The position numbers and the translations under genes were made by a program. A DNA stretch of 64,000 nucleotides from contig NZ_WIDQ01000001.1 of the NCBI RefSeq assembly GCF_009495745.1, positions 434,001 to 498,000 on the forward strand, read 5' to 3'. The notes beneath the pieces are model-generated. The model had not been told where the DNA came from. It was given only the letters and a program-made list of their open reading frames with translations, and made no database searches. Within the stretch, counting starts at the first letter, position 1. Every line of letters starts with the position of its first letter. Positions 19,606-28,628 of this stretch are shown in pieces. Origin of the DNA: Niveispirillum sp. SYP-B3756. GTDB taxonomy: Bacteria; Pseudomonadota; Alphaproteobacteria; Azospirillales; Azospirillaceae.

Positions 19606-21669
19606 ATGGCTGCCAGCGCCGAGATCGAAGACCTGCCCCCGCGCGCCAACCCTGGGGGACGTGCGGAAAACGCCCCCCCGCCCGTCGATCTGGGCGGTCG
19701 TTGCGAGATCATGCCCGCATCCCCCCTGCCGGGACTGGATTCGCCTGGGGGCACCGCCTATGCCTGCCGGATCAACCGCGACCGCAAGACTGAATATTTT
19801 GCCATCGTCACCGACCGGCCGGTGCCAGCGCGCATTGATATGATGAGCGGCTTTCGCTCCATCGATAATCCGGTGGTGCTGCGCCTGCTGGATTGGGGCA
19901 CGGTGGAATGGACGCCGGAGGGACAGCGCCGCTTCGTGCTGGTCTATGAGCGGCCAGGCGGGCGTCGGGTAATGAATGCCCTGTCAGACATGCGGGAACC
20001 GTTCAGCGACGATCAGATCGTGCGCGGACTGATGCCTACGCTGCTCTATGCCCTGCGGGAGATGAATGCCCGGGGCATGACCTGCGGTGCCATCCGCCCG
20101 ACCAATCTGTTCTTCAAAGAGCCGAGTTCGGGTGTGGTGATGCTGGGCGACTGCCTTTCCACCCCCGCCGGTTACGGTCAGCCGGTCCTGCTGGAAACCA
20201 TCGAACGCTCCCTGGCCCAGCCATCCGGTCGCGGACCTGGGACGATTGGCGATGATCTCTATGCGCTGGGCGTCACCCTGCTGGTGCTGCATCTGGGCCG
20301 CACACCACTGCCCGATATGGATGATGACGCCATCCTGCGCCTGAAGATGGACAAGGGCACCTATCCGGCGCTGACCGGGCATCTGCGCCTGCCGCAGGGG
20401 CTGCTGGAGCCGTTGCGCGGCCTGATGACGGATGACCCCAAGCAGCGCTGGAGCCTGTCAGACCTGGACCTGTGGCTGCAGGGGCGCCGCCTGTCGCCCA
20501 AACAGCCCCAGGTGCCACGCCGAGGCGCACGGCCTTTTGAATTTCAGGGGGAGCAGCTGATGCATTGCCGCTCCCTGGCCAATGCACTGGCCCGCAACAG
20601 TGCCGCCGCCGCCCCGCTGATCGAACGGGGCGATGTGGAAAAATGGGTGCGCCGCGCCGTGGGGGATGAGACGCGGGCAGAGCTGGTGCAGACGGCCATC
20701 ACGTCGGCCAGTGTCGGTGGCCGCAGCGCCACCCAGGAAGACAAGCTGGTCGCCCGTGTCACCACGGCATTAGACCCCGCCTCCCCCATCCGTTATCGCG
20801 GCATATCGGTGATGCCGGACGGGCTGGGCCCCGCCCTGGCGGAGGCGGTCTGGCAGAATGCCAGCGTTCAGCCCTATGCCGAGCTGGTGCTGTCGCAGTT
20901 GCCCATGTTCTGGGTTAATTGCCAGAGCGATTTCCGCCCTGAATATGTGCCGCTGATCCAGTCCTTCGACGGTTTCCGGGCCCTGCTGGAACATGTCGGC
21001 ATGGGGTTCGGGATCGAACGCATCCTGTATGAGCTGTGCCCGGCCTGCCCCTGTCTGTCGCCTTCCATCCGCGATTATTATGCGCTGACGCCGGCGGAGC
21101 TGTTGAGCGCGCTGGACCATCTGGCCACCAAGCCGTCGCGGGGCCGCGATCCGGTGGATCGCCACATTATCGGCTTCATCACCACCCATCACAAAAAGCT
21201 GAATGACCGGCTGTTGAACCCGCTGGCCGGCCAGCAGGATCCGGCCCGGCGGATGATCGCCATCATCAGCATCCTGGCCGATGTGCAGGACCGGTTCGGC
21301 CCGGCACGGCTGCCCAATCTCTGCGGCTGGCTGGTCAGCCTGATGGATCCGGTGTTCAAACGCTTCAAGAACCGCGAAAGGCGGGAGCGGATGAAGGCAG
21401 AGGTGGCGCAGGCCGCCCGCGAGGGTGTGCTGGAAGCCCTGGTTCGCATCGTCGACAATATCGAGGCGATTCGCGCCGATGATAAAGGGTTCCTGACCGC
21501 GATGCGGCAATATGAGAACCTGACCCGGCAGATCGAACAGCTGAAATCCGGTGCCTATGTCCGTTCCGATGCCGCCGATCATGCGGGCAAGCAGGTGGCG
21601 GCCATCGTCACGTCCGTCATTGCCGGACTGACCCTGATCGGCACCATCATCTTCATGCTGAAAGGGTAA
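19606..21669 (+). CDS. Protein-kinase-like (pseudokinase) protein with C-terminal membrane anchor
   Basis: Residues about 50-295 have the outline of a Ser/Thr-kinase fold: the ATP-lysine strand reads YFAIVTDRP with no Lys, the catalytic loop reads CGAIRPTNLFF where HRD-x-KPxN is normal, and the DFG site reads LGDCLS, though the C-lobe GDDLYALGVTLLVLHLGR is well kept. Lacking both catalytic Lys and Asp, it is probably a pseudokinase. The middle and C-terminal 350 residues are novel to me, with a CPACPC cluster near 484, and end in one membrane helix (AAIVTSVIAGLTLIGTIIFML). A small membrane-protein gene follows 5 bases later, so the two probably work together. The start is uncertain; no strong ribosome-binding site is visible. 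Confidence 0.75.
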   Translation: MAASAEIEDLPPRANPGGRAENAPPPVDLGGRCEIMPASPLPGLDSPGGTAYACRINRDRKTEYFAIVTDRPVPARIDMMSGFRSIDNPVVLRLLDWGTVEWTPEGQRRFVLVYERPGGRRVMNALSDMREPFSDDQIVRGLMPTLLYALREMNARGMTCGAIRPTNLFFKEPSSGVVMLGDCLSTPAGYGQPVLLETIERSLAQPSGRGPGTIGDDLYALGVTLLVLHLGRTPLPDMDDDAILRLKMDKGTYPALTGHLRLPQGLLEPLRGLMTDDPKQRWSLSDLDLWLQGRRLSPKQPQVPRRGARPFEFQGEQLMHCRSLANALARNSAAAAPLIERGDVEKWVRRAVGDETRAELVQTAITSASVGGRSATQEDKLVARVTTALDPASPIRYRGISVMPDGLGPALAEAVWQNASVQPYAELVLSQLPMFWVNCQSDFRPEYVPLIQSFDGFRALLEHVGMGFGIERILYELCPACPCLSPSIRDYYALTPAELLSALDHLATKPSRGRDPVDRHIIGFITTHHKKLNDRLLNPLAGQQDPARRMIAIISILADVQDRFGPARLPNLCGWLVSLMDPVFKRFKNRERRERMKAEVAQAAREGVLEALVRIVDNIEAIRADDKGFLTAMRQYENLTRQIEQLKSGAYVRSDAADHAGKQVAAIVTSVIAGLTLIGTIIFMLKG

Positions 21670-21674
21670 GCGAC

Positions 21675-22199
21675 ATGCCCTACAGCTACCAGCGGCGCAA
21701 ACGCCAGGGCGGGCGCGGTCTGATGACGCTGCTGATCCTGCTGCTGCCGGCGGCCCTGATCATCCTGCCAACCAGCATGTTGCTGCTGGCCGGGCTGATC
21801 CCCACCATCGTCGCCATCATCGTGGATCGGGATACGGAAAAATCGGCCGCCCTGACGGTGGGGGCGATGAATCTCTGCGGGGTGGCGCCCTTCATTGTCC
21901 AGCTCTGGCAACAGGGGCACACGGTTGCCCTGGCCATGCGGATGCTGACCACGCCCCATACCTGGCTGGTGATGTTCGGGGCGGCTGCACTGGGCTGGCT
22001 GATGTATTTCTTCATTCCCCAGATCGTGGTGGCGGTGGCCAGCCTGAGCGCCCAATCCAAGATCAAGGAACTGGAAGAACGCCGCGCCCTGCTGATTGCC
22101 GACTGGGGCACGGAGATCATGGCCCGCCCCGATCCGGACAAGGCCGAACCGGCGGGATTGATGGATAATCTGGACGAAAGCGACGAAAAACGCGCTTAA
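21675..22199 (+). CDS. Small membrane protein paired with the pseudokinase
   Basis: The 174-residue protein begins with a basic stretch (YQRRKRQGGRG), has membrane helices at about 17-52 (probably two, joined by a short turn), 58-76 and 93-125, and a charged cytoplasmic tail with an acidic end (LDESDEKRA). I do not recognise a family. It starts 5 bases after the pseudokinase stop, so the two are co-transcribed and translationally linked. A hairpin terminator candidate follows at 22240. Confidence 0.75.
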   Translation: MPYSYQRRKRQGGRGLMTLLILLLPAALIILPTSMLLLAGLIPTIVAIIVDRDTEKSAALTVGAMNLCGVAPFIVQLWQQGHTVALAMRMLTTPHTWLVMFGAAALGWLMYFFIPQIVVAVASLSAQSKIKELEERRALLIADWGTEIMARPDPDKAEPAGLMDNLDESDEKRA

Positions 22200-22239
22200 C
22201 AGATTTCCGCACTTTAAACTGCAATCATATCTGGCAATA

Positions 22240-22267
22240 CTTGTCGTGTTTACACGACAAGGTTTTT
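22240..22267 (+). terminator. Hairpin at the end of the pseudokinase operon, overlapping the next ribosome-binding site
   Basis: A 9-bp perfect stem (CTTGTCGTG, loop TTTA, CACGACAAG) is followed by GTTTTTC, which looks like an intrinsic terminator. The 3' arm includes AAGG, which is also the only ribosome-binding site for the ATG at 22269. It may therefore terminate upstream transcription, mask translation of the next gene, or both. Confidence 0.6.
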
Positions 22268-22268
22268 C

Positions 22269-23084
22269 ATGTCCTATCCGCCATCACCCATCAGACAGCA
22301 ACGTCGCACCAGGATGCCATCACAGGTGGCCTGGTTGCTGCCGGGGCTGCTGGCGACCATCGGACCAAGCGGTCAGGCCTGTGCGGAAACAACTGTGCTG
22401 TTGGCTGCAGACACCCATACCGGTTGGCCGCCGGCCAGCATGGTGACCATCATCCTGTTGGGCATGACCAGCGCCGTCGCCCTCTTGCGCCTTGCGGTGA
22501 TGCAACTGCGCCTGCAACGGGAAGTCCAGGCGCATCAAGCCCTGGAACGCCATTTTCGGGCCCTGATGGCCCTGGACGGGCTGACCGGGCTGCCGAACCG
22601 GCATAATTTCCTGGATCAGGCCGCCGCCGCCCTGGCCAGTTGCATGGGGCGGCAACAACCGCTCTGTCTGCTACGGATTGATATCGACCAGTTCCATCAG
22701 ATCAATGACCGCTATGGCCAACTGGCGGGCGATGACCGTCTGACCAGCCTGGCCAAGTCCCTCTATGACCATCTGGATGGTGGGGCACTGCTGGCGCGCA
22801 TGGGCGGGGATGAATTCGCCATGCTGCTGCCCGGCACCCCATTGCCAGCAGCCGAGGCGCTGGCGGAGCGGATAAGGACAGAGGCAGCCAGCGCCGATAC
22901 GACAACCGGACCCGGCATCACCATCAGCATTGGCATCGCCTCCAACAATGCCAATGGAAAGTTGGACCTGCTGCTGGCCCAGGCGCGGCAGGCGCTGGCC
23001 GATGCCAAGCGGGCTGGTGGCAACCAGGTGGCCATCGCCCGGCTGCCCGACGAAACGGCATACCCCTTGCACCTGCTGCGGTAG
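22269..23084 (+). CDS. Membrane-associated diguanylate cyclase (GGDEF domain)
   Basis: The 271-residue protein has a short hydrophobic stretch near 16-37 and a clear membrane helix near 59-78, then a GGDEF domain from about 100 to the end. It retains DGLTGLPNR, the metal and substrate residues in RIDIDQFHQINDRYGQLAGD and the intact active motif MGGDEFAML, so it should make c-di-GMP from two GTP. The RxxD inhibitory site is absent: the residues before the motif are DGGALLAR. It has no recognisable sensor domain. The ATG at 22269 has AAGG six bases upstream, within the arm of a hairpin. Confidence 0.92.
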   Translation: MSYPPSPIRQQRRTRMPSQVAWLLPGLLATIGPSGQACAETTVLLAADTHTGWPPASMVTIILLGMTSAVALLRLAVMQLRLQREVQAHQALERHFRALMALDGLTGLPNRHNFLDQAAAALASCMGRQQPLCLLRIDIDQFHQINDRYGQLAGDDRLTSLAKSLYDHLDGGALLARMGGDEFAMLLPGTPLPAAEALAERIRTEAASADTTTGPGITISIGIASNNANGKLDLLLAQARQALADAKRAGGNQVAIARLPDETAYPLHLLR

Positions 23085-23107
23085 GCTTTCAAGGGGAGAT
23101 GCCCGCC

Positions 23108-23491
23108 ATGTATGACCGCCTTACCCGCCCTGCCCCCCCCAAGACAACCGCGCTGACACCGCGTACCACGCAAACCCAGCCCAACCGCCCCAAGGACGGA
23201 CTGCCGGCCGGGCTTCGCCTGCTGGACGATGCCCGCCATGATGTGGCGCTGGGGGAAATTCTTGCCGCCCTCTCGGCACAAACTGCCGAGCCGCCTGCTT
23301 CCACCCGTCTGCGGGAGGTAGAGGATGCCATTCGGCGCCATTGGGCGGTGCTGCGCAATCTGGTCAACGAACATGCGGAACTGAGCCAGCAGGGACTGCG
23401 CACAGGCGGCGAGGATTCGCCCCCACCCCCCGTCCGGCCCCAAAAGGTTACCCTCTACAACCCGCCCCGGCGGGTGGTGGCGGCGGAGTAA
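23108..23491 (+). CDS. Small hypothetical protein, proline-rich ends
   Basis: This 127-residue protein is not recognised. It has disordered Pro/Thr-rich ends and a central helical region (ARHDVALGEILAALSAQTAE and LREVEDAIRRHWAVLRNLVNEHAEL). The ATG at 23108 lies 9 bases after AAGGGGAG; the ATG at 23099 directly abuts that site and is less likely. It follows the diguanylate cyclase by 23 bases and may be in the same transcript. Codon use is normal for the region. Confidence 0.6.
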   Translation: MYDRLTRPAPPKTTALTPRTTQTQPNRPKDGLPAGLRLLDDARHDVALGEILAALSAQTAEPPASTRLREVEDAIRRHWAVLRNLVNEHAELSQQGLRTGGEDSPPPPVRPQKVTLYNPPRRVVAAE

Positions 23492-23607
23492 AACCCGCCC
23501 GGCCATGGCAACACCCCGGCACTGCCCAGCCAGGGCCCGGTCCTTGACCGGCTTTTGCCGCAATCAGGGCCCAGATTACGGTTCATACTTGAACCGGAGT
23601 TTGTGCC

Positions 23608-23958
23608 ATGTCGGTCAATACGAAACCCCTTCTGCTTGCTGGACTTGCCGCCCTGCTGGGTGCCTGCGCCGGCCTGTGGGACATGACGGACGGCACCCTG
23701 GCGGGCACCCTGGCCATCCTGACCATCTCTGCCTTCGCGCTGTCCATGCTGGGGCCGCGCTGGACCTGGATGGTGATATTGGGGCTGGCTGGGGGTGTGC
23801 TAGTGGCCAATCTGGCCGGTTGGCCACCCCCCGGCAGCCAACTGCGGGAAATTGACCGCAGCCTGATCACCGCCGCCGTCGCCGCCCTGCCGGCGGCCCT
23901 GGGCGGGCTGCTGGGTTTGGGGGCCGCGGTCATCGCCCGGCGGCTGGCGGGAAGTTGA
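23608..23958 (+). CDS. Small hydrophobic membrane protein of unknown function
   Basis: The 116-residue protein has about four hydrophobic segments: LLLAGLAALLGACAGLW, LAGTLAILTISAFALSML, WTWMVILGLAGGVLVANL and TAAVAALPAALGGLLGLGAAVIA. I do not recognise a family. An AACCGGAG site lies about 10 bases before the ATG. Its composition fits the neighbours. It may be a small inner-membrane protein; no context suggests a role. Confidence 0.6.
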   Translation: MSVNTKPLLLAGLAALLGACAGLWDMTDGTLAGTLAILTISAFALSMLGPRWTWMVILGLAGGVLVANLAGWPPPGSQLREIDRSLITAAVAALPAALGGLLGLGAAVIARRLAGS

Positions 23959-23997
23959 CCGCCCCCGCCTCTGCCCGCGCATGGCACCCACGCTCGT

Positions 23998-24038
23998 ATG
24001 CAATTAATATTGACTCGCATTCCTGTCGCTCATTAAAC
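23998..24038 (+). promoter_or_regulatory. Candidate promoter with Fur-like palindrome upstream of the TonB receptor
   Basis: The imperfect palindrome from ATGC at 23998 to GCAT at 24020 is AT-rich and overlaps a TTGACT -35 element at 24010-24015. A weak -10 follows near 24032-24038. The position and the iron-type gene downstream suggest an iron regulator such as Fur, but the match to a defined consensus is only partial. Confidence 0.35.
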
Positions 24039-24082
24039 CACTGGCGAAGAGATTTCGCGTAAAAGACAGTGGGAAGAGTGAC

Positions 24083-26221
24083 ATGCGAGCAGCCTTGCTG
24101 ATGGCCGGCGCCGCCCTGGTGCCGGCCTTAACGTTTCTGGCCCCGGCCCAGGCGCAACAGGTGGCCGATGCCAGCCCGGTAGAGGAAATCATCGTCACCG
24201 GCCGTGTGCAGCGGCTGTACCGGGTGGAAGAAACCAGCATCGGCAAGATGCCAGCCAATATCCTGGACATTCCCCAGGCCGTGCAGGTCATCAATGACGA
24301 GATGATCCGCGATCTGGGTGCCCGCAACGTCATCGACCTTTATCGCAATATCTCCGGCGTCAGCTATTTCACCTATGGCGGCGTCACCTTCCGCGGCTTC
24401 CGCCAGGAACAGAATTATTATGACGGGATGCGGGGCGACCCGTTCATCGGCTTCGCCGTGCCGCAACTGTTCAATATCGAACGGGTGGAAGTGCTGAAGG
24501 GTCCGGCCGGGATGCTCTATGGCCCGGCCTCGCCCGGCGGCACCATCAACTATGTCACCAAGGGACCGACCGAGGAATTCCGGGGCGATGTGCGCCTGAC
24601 GGCCGGCAATTATGGCCGCATCGGCGGGTCGGCAGAACTGTCCGGCCCGGCGGATGCGGCGGGGCGCTTCACCTACCGCGTGGGTGCCTTCTACGAGAAG
24701 ATGGACAGTTTCCGCATCGGCGCCGGCAGCGACAGCAAGATCGGTGATGCCAGCCTGGGCATCAAAGTGACGGACGATATTAAGCTGACCCTGCAGGCCA
24801 TCCATTTCGATCAGGCCCTGCCGGCCAACCGGCTGCGCGGTATCCCGGTCAGCGATGCCGGTGTCTATCTGGGGCCGATCAGCTGGAACCATAATGAGCC
24901 GACCGATTATTCCAAGCTGACCTCCAACGTGCTGCAGGCCAAGCTGGATGCGCGGATCACCGACAATATCCGCCTGGATGCCGGTATCCGCTGGTTCAAG
25001 GCGGAAGAGCTGCAGAATTACCATGAACCGCGCGGCACCTATGACAGCAACCGCGATGGCATCCCCGACATGGTACGGCGGGAGTTCCGCGACCAGCGGC
25101 GTAATGGCGATGGGCTGGCGCTGGCTGCCAACCTGATCGCCGATGCGGAAACCGGCAGCATCCACCACAAGATCCTGTTCGGCGCCGACTGGTACCGGGA
25201 GGATTCGCTGCTGCTGAGCCGCATCGCCCCCACCCAGGCGTCCCGGGGTCCGGTGCCCGATGCCAGCCTGACCAACCGTGTCTATGGCCTGACCTCCGGC
25301 GCCAGCTATGCCGCCTATTTCGCCAACCGCCCCTATACCCCGACCGATACCAGGGCGGAGCGTGAAGGCATCTACCTGCAGGACCAGATCAGCCTGACCG
25401 AGCAATGGGATGTGATTGCCGGCCTGCGTTATGACCATTTCACCGACACCAACCGGGTGAATGGCACCGACTATTCCGATGGGGATTATTCCTGGCGCAC
25501 CGGCCTGATCTACAAGCCGGTGGATGACATGTCGGTCTATGCCAGCTGGTCCACCAGCTTTGAGCCGCAATCCGTGGCCAACCAGGACAGCAATGCCGGC
25601 GGCCCGTTCGACCCGATCACCGGCAAGCAGGTGGAAGCCGGCGTGAAGACGGCCCTGCTGGGTGGCCGTATCCAGGCCAATGGCGCTGTCTACCGCATCG
25701 TGCGGGAAAACATGCTGCAGACCGACACGACCAAGCCGCCGGTCAATGGCGTCAACCCGCTTTCCCCCATCGGGGAGGTGACGTCCAAGGGCTTCGAGCT
25801 GGACCTGTCCACCGACATTACGCCGGATTGGGTGTTCACCGCCAATTACGGCTATAATGACACCAAGATCACCGGCACCGTGCCAGGCCAGAGCCTGACC
25901 AACGCGGTCGGCAACCGCTTTGCCAATGCCCCGCGCAACAAGGTCGGTTTCTGGACCCGCTATCAGGTGCAGGAAATCAACACCGCCTTTGCCTTTGGCG
26001 GGGAATATGTCTCCCAGCGCGTCAGCCTGTCCGGCCAGACCGTGAAGCCCTATACGATCTTCGATGCCTCCATCATCACCGATCTGGGCTTTGCCGAGGC
26101 CATGTTCCGGGTGAAGAATATCTTCGACAAGGAATATGCCGCCTCTGGCTTCACCGTGCATAATGGCCACTTCCCCGGCGAGCCGCGCACCTGGTTCATC
26201 GAACTACGCAAGCAGTTCTGA
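24083..26221 (+). CDS. TonB-dependent siderophore receptor (FhuA/FpvA-like)
   Basis: The 712-residue outer-membrane receptor has a signal peptide ending LAPAQA near residue 24 and a TonB-box-like region EEIIVTGRV. The plug (residues about 50-170) has the siderophore-type pattern DIPQAVQVINDEMIRDLGARN, FRGFRQEQNYYDGMRGD and RVEVLKGPAGMLYGPASPGG. The barrel follows and the chain ends in RKQF with terminal Phe. It should import a ferric siderophore using TonB energy. The ATG at 24083 follows GGGAAGAGTGAC. Its stop codon shares one base with the next start, tying it to the PepSY protein. Confidence 0.93.
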   Translation: MRAALLMAGAALVPALTFLAPAQAQQVADASPVEEIIVTGRVQRLYRVEETSIGKMPANILDIPQAVQVINDEMIRDLGARNVIDLYRNISGVSYFTYGGVTFRGFRQEQNYYDGMRGDPFIGFAVPQLFNIERVEVLKGPAGMLYGPASPGGTINYVTKGPTEEFRGDVRLTAGNYGRIGGSAELSGPADAAGRFTYRVGAFYEKMDSFRIGAGSDSKIGDASLGIKVTDDIKLTLQAIHFDQALPANRLRGIPVSDAGVYLGPISWNHNEPTDYSKLTSNVLQAKLDARITDNIRLDAGIRWFKAEELQNYHEPRGTYDSNRDGIPDMVRREFRDQRRNGDGLALAANLIADAETGSIHHKILFGADWYREDSLLLSRIAPTQASRGPVPDASLTNRVYGLTSGASYAAYFANRPYTPTDTRAEREGIYLQDQISLTEQWDVIAGLRYDHFTDTNRVNGTDYSDGDYSWRTGLIYKPVDDMSVYASWSTSFEPQSVANQDSNAGGPFDPITGKQVEAGVKTALLGGRIQANGAVYRIVRENMLQTDTTKPPVNGVNPLSPIGEVTSKGFELDLSTDITPDWVFTANYGYNDTKITGTVPGQSLTNAVGNRFANAPRNKVGFWTRYQVQEINTAFAFGGEYVSQRVSLSGQTVKPYTIFDASIITDLGFAEAMFRVKNIFDKEYAASGFTVHNGHFPGEPRTWFIELRKQF

Positions 26222-27420
26222 TGGCGCGCAGGGGCCGATCCCTCTGGTGGTCTGTCCATGCCTGGGCAGGATTGAAGCTCAGCCTGTTCATGGGCTTCAT
26301 CCTGGCCACCGGCACGCTGGCGGTGTTCGCCCATGAACTGGACTGGCTGGTAACGCCATCGATGCGGGTAATGCCGCGCGAAGCGGCCCCGGCCAGTTGG
26401 GGGCAGTTGGCCGATGGAGCGCACGCCGCCGTGCCCGGTGCCCGGCTGAACAGTCTCTATGCCCCCACCCATCCGGGCTTTGCTGCCGAAGCCTGGATGG
26501 ATGCGGGTGGTGCCCGCATGGTGCGGGTCCATCTGGACCCCTATACCGGGGCCGCCACCGGCACGGCCCCCTGGTATAATATCCACCGCTTTCTGCGGGA
26601 AACGCACCGTCACCTGATGCTGCCGGTGAAGATCGGCGTGCCCATCGTCTGTACGCTTGCCCTGTTGCTGGTGGCCTCCCTGATCAGCGGCATCGTCACC
26701 TATAAAAAATGGTGGCGTGGCTTCTTCAAACGCCCGCGCGGCGTCGATGGGCGGCGGTTGGCCGGTGACCTGCACCGACTGGCGGGCTTGTGGAGCCTGT
26801 GGTTCACCGCCCTGATCGCCGTGACTGGGCTTTGGTACATGGTGGAATCGCTGGGTGGCGATGCGCCCGACCAGCCCCACCCGCCGGTGCTGGCCGCCCC
26901 CTCCGCCACCCTTGACGGTGCAGCACTTGACCGGTTGGTGGCGGCGGGACTGGCCGCCTATCCAGGGCTGGAGATCCGGGAAATCCGCTTCCCCTCGCCC
27001 AAGGGTGACCGGGGGCTGATGGTTATGGGGCAGGCGGAGGCCTGGCTGGTGCGCGACCGGGCCAACGCTGTCTGGCTGGACCCAGTCAGCGGGGCGGTAC
27101 GGCTGGTGACGCGCGGCGAAGACCTGTCCCTCCACCAGCGTATTTCCGAAATGGCCGATCCGCTGCATTTCGGCACGCTGGGTGGCTTTGCCACCAAGAT
27201 TATCTGGTTCTTGGCTGGCCTGGCGCTGACCAGCCTGTCGGTCACCGGCGTGATGATCTACAGCCTGCGCCTGCATCATAGCCGCCCTGCCCCGGCGGTG
27301 CCCGCCAATGGCTGGGTCCGGGCCTGGCGGGGCATGGGGGTCTGGGCCTATGCAGCGTTGGGGCTGGTGATCCTGTCGCTGGCATTGACACCGGGGACGA
27401 TCATGGCAGCGATGGGCTGA
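26221..27420 (+). CDS. PepSY-associated transmembrane protein (PiuB/FoxB-like)
   Basis: The 399-residue inner-membrane protein has four membrane helices in the PepSY_TM pattern: LFMGFILATGTLAVFAHELD near residue 22, a pair near 140-160 and 195-220 (LWSLWFTALIAVTGLWYM), and IIWFLAGLALTSLSVTGVM near 325. PepSY-like soluble segments lie between. Such proteins commonly sit beside siderophore receptors and help reduce or release iron from the imported siderophore. Its ATG overlaps the receptor stop by one base (TGATG), so the two are translationally coupled. Confidence 0.9.
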   Translation: MARRGRSLWWSVHAWAGLKLSLFMGFILATGTLAVFAHELDWLVTPSMRVMPREAAPASWGQLADGAHAAVPGARLNSLYAPTHPGFAAEAWMDAGGARMVRVHLDPYTGAATGTAPWYNIHRFLRETHRHLMLPVKIGVPIVCTLALLLVASLISGIVTYKKWWRGFFKRPRGVDGRRLAGDLHRLAGLWSLWFTALIAVTGLWYMVESLGGDAPDQPHPPVLAAPSATLDGAALDRLVAAGLAAYPGLEIREIRFPSPKGDRGLMVMGQAEAWLVRDRANAVWLDPVSGAVRLVTRGEDLSLHQRISEMADPLHFGTLGGFATKIIWFLAGLALTSLSVTGVMIYSLRLHHSRPAPAVPANGWVRAWRGMGVWAYAALGLVILSLALTPGTIMAAMG

Positions 27421-27530
27421 CGGCGCGCCCGCACTGCCCCGCCTTGCAGCCCTGTCATTTGCATTCGGCGCCGCAATCGCCCATAACCGGTGCCAATCTT
27501 GGAACCACCCAAAGCAGCGAAGTACCACCC

Positions 27531-28628
27531 ATGGGATTTAATTGCGGCATCGTCGGCCTGCCCAATGTCGGCAAGTCCACCCTGTTCAACGCGCTGACCA
27601 GCACGGCCGCGGCCGAGGCCGCGAATTACCCGTTCTGCACGATTGAGCCGAATGTCGGCCGCGTCGGTGTGCCCGACCCGCGGCTGGACAAGCTGGTGGT
27701 CATCGCCAAGTCGCAAAAGACCGTGCCCACCCAACTGGAATTCGTGGATATTGCCGGTCTGGTGCGCGGTGCGTCCAAGGGCGAAGGGCTGGGCAACCAG
27801 TTCCTGGCCAATATCCGCGAAGTGGACGCCATCGTCCATGTGCTGCGCTGCTTTGAAGATGGCGACATCACCCATGTCGAAGGTTCCATCGATCCCGTCC
27901 GCGATGCGGAGACGGTGGAGACGGAGCTGATGCTGTCCGACATGGAAAGCCTGGAAAAGCGCCTGCCGCCGCTGCAGAAAAAGGCCAAGGGCGGCGACAA
28001 GGACGCCAAGGCCCTGTCCGACCTGATGGAGCGGGTGCTGGCCGTGCTGCGGGAAGGCAAGCCCGCCCGCACGGTGGAGGTCTCCAACGAAGAGCGCGAG
28101 GCCTTCAAGCAGATGGCGCTGCTGACCGGCAAGCCGGTGCTCTATGTCTGCAATGTGGAAGAAGAATCCGCCGGCAGCGGCAATTCCCTGTCCGCCAAGG
28201 TGGCCGAAATGGCCGCCCGCCAGGGTGCTGGCAGCGTGGTGATCTCCGCCGCCATCGAGGCGGAGCTGTCGCAGTTGGCCGAGGCGGACAAGCTCGACTA
28301 TCTGGCCTCACTGGGGCTGGAGGAGCCGGGCCTGAACCGCCTGATCCGCGCCGGTTACAGCCTGCTGGGCTTGCTGACCTTCTTCACCGTCGGCCCGAAG
28401 GAGGCCCGCGCCTGGACCGTGCGCAAGGGCGCCAAGGCCCCGGAAGCCGCCGGCGTCATCCACACGGATTTCGAGCGTGGCTTCATCAAGGCGGAAACCA
28501 TCGACTATAATTCCTATGTCACCCTGGGCGGCGAAGTCGGTTGTAAGGAAGCCGGCAAGATGCGCATGGAAGGTAAGGAATACCTGGTCCAGGATGGCGA
28601 CATCTTCCATTTCCGTTTCAACGTCTGA
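27531..28628 (+). CDS. ychF: Redox-regulated ATPase / Obg-like P-loop protein YchF
   Basis: The 365-residue protein starts MGFNCGIVGLPNVGKSTLF with its P-loop, then has the G3 region DIAGLVRGASKGEGLGN and an NVEE-type G4 motif (YVCNVEEE) in place of NKxD, which makes YchF prefer ATP over GTP. A helical insertion lies near 130-200 and a TGS domain forms the C-terminus (FFTVGPKEARAWTVRKG). YchF binds ribosomes and modulates stress and oxidative responses. The ATG at 27531 is standard; the frame continues upstream without support. Confidence 0.97.
   Translation: MGFNCGIVGLPNVGKSTLFNALTSTAAAEAANYPFCTIEPNVGRVGVPDPRLDKLVVIAKSQKTVPTQLEFVDIAGLVRGASKGEGLGNQFLANIREVDAIVHVLRCFEDGDITHVEGSIDPVRDAETVETELMLSDMESLEKRLPPLQKKAKGGDKDAKALSDLMERVLAVLREGKPARTVEVSNEEREAFKQMALLTGKPVLYVCNVEEESAGSGNSLSAKVAEMAARQGAGSVVISAAIEAELSQLAEADKLDYLASLGLEEPGLNRLIRAGYSLLGLLTFFTVGPKEARAWTVRKGAKAPEAAGVIHTDFERGFIKAETIDYNSYVTLGGEVGCKEAGKMRMEGKEYLVQDGDIFHFRFNV

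Noticed and set aside
24128-26170. 680-residue frame on the reverse strand
   Set aside because: It is the mirror of the siderophore receptor gene and shows no recognisable domain.
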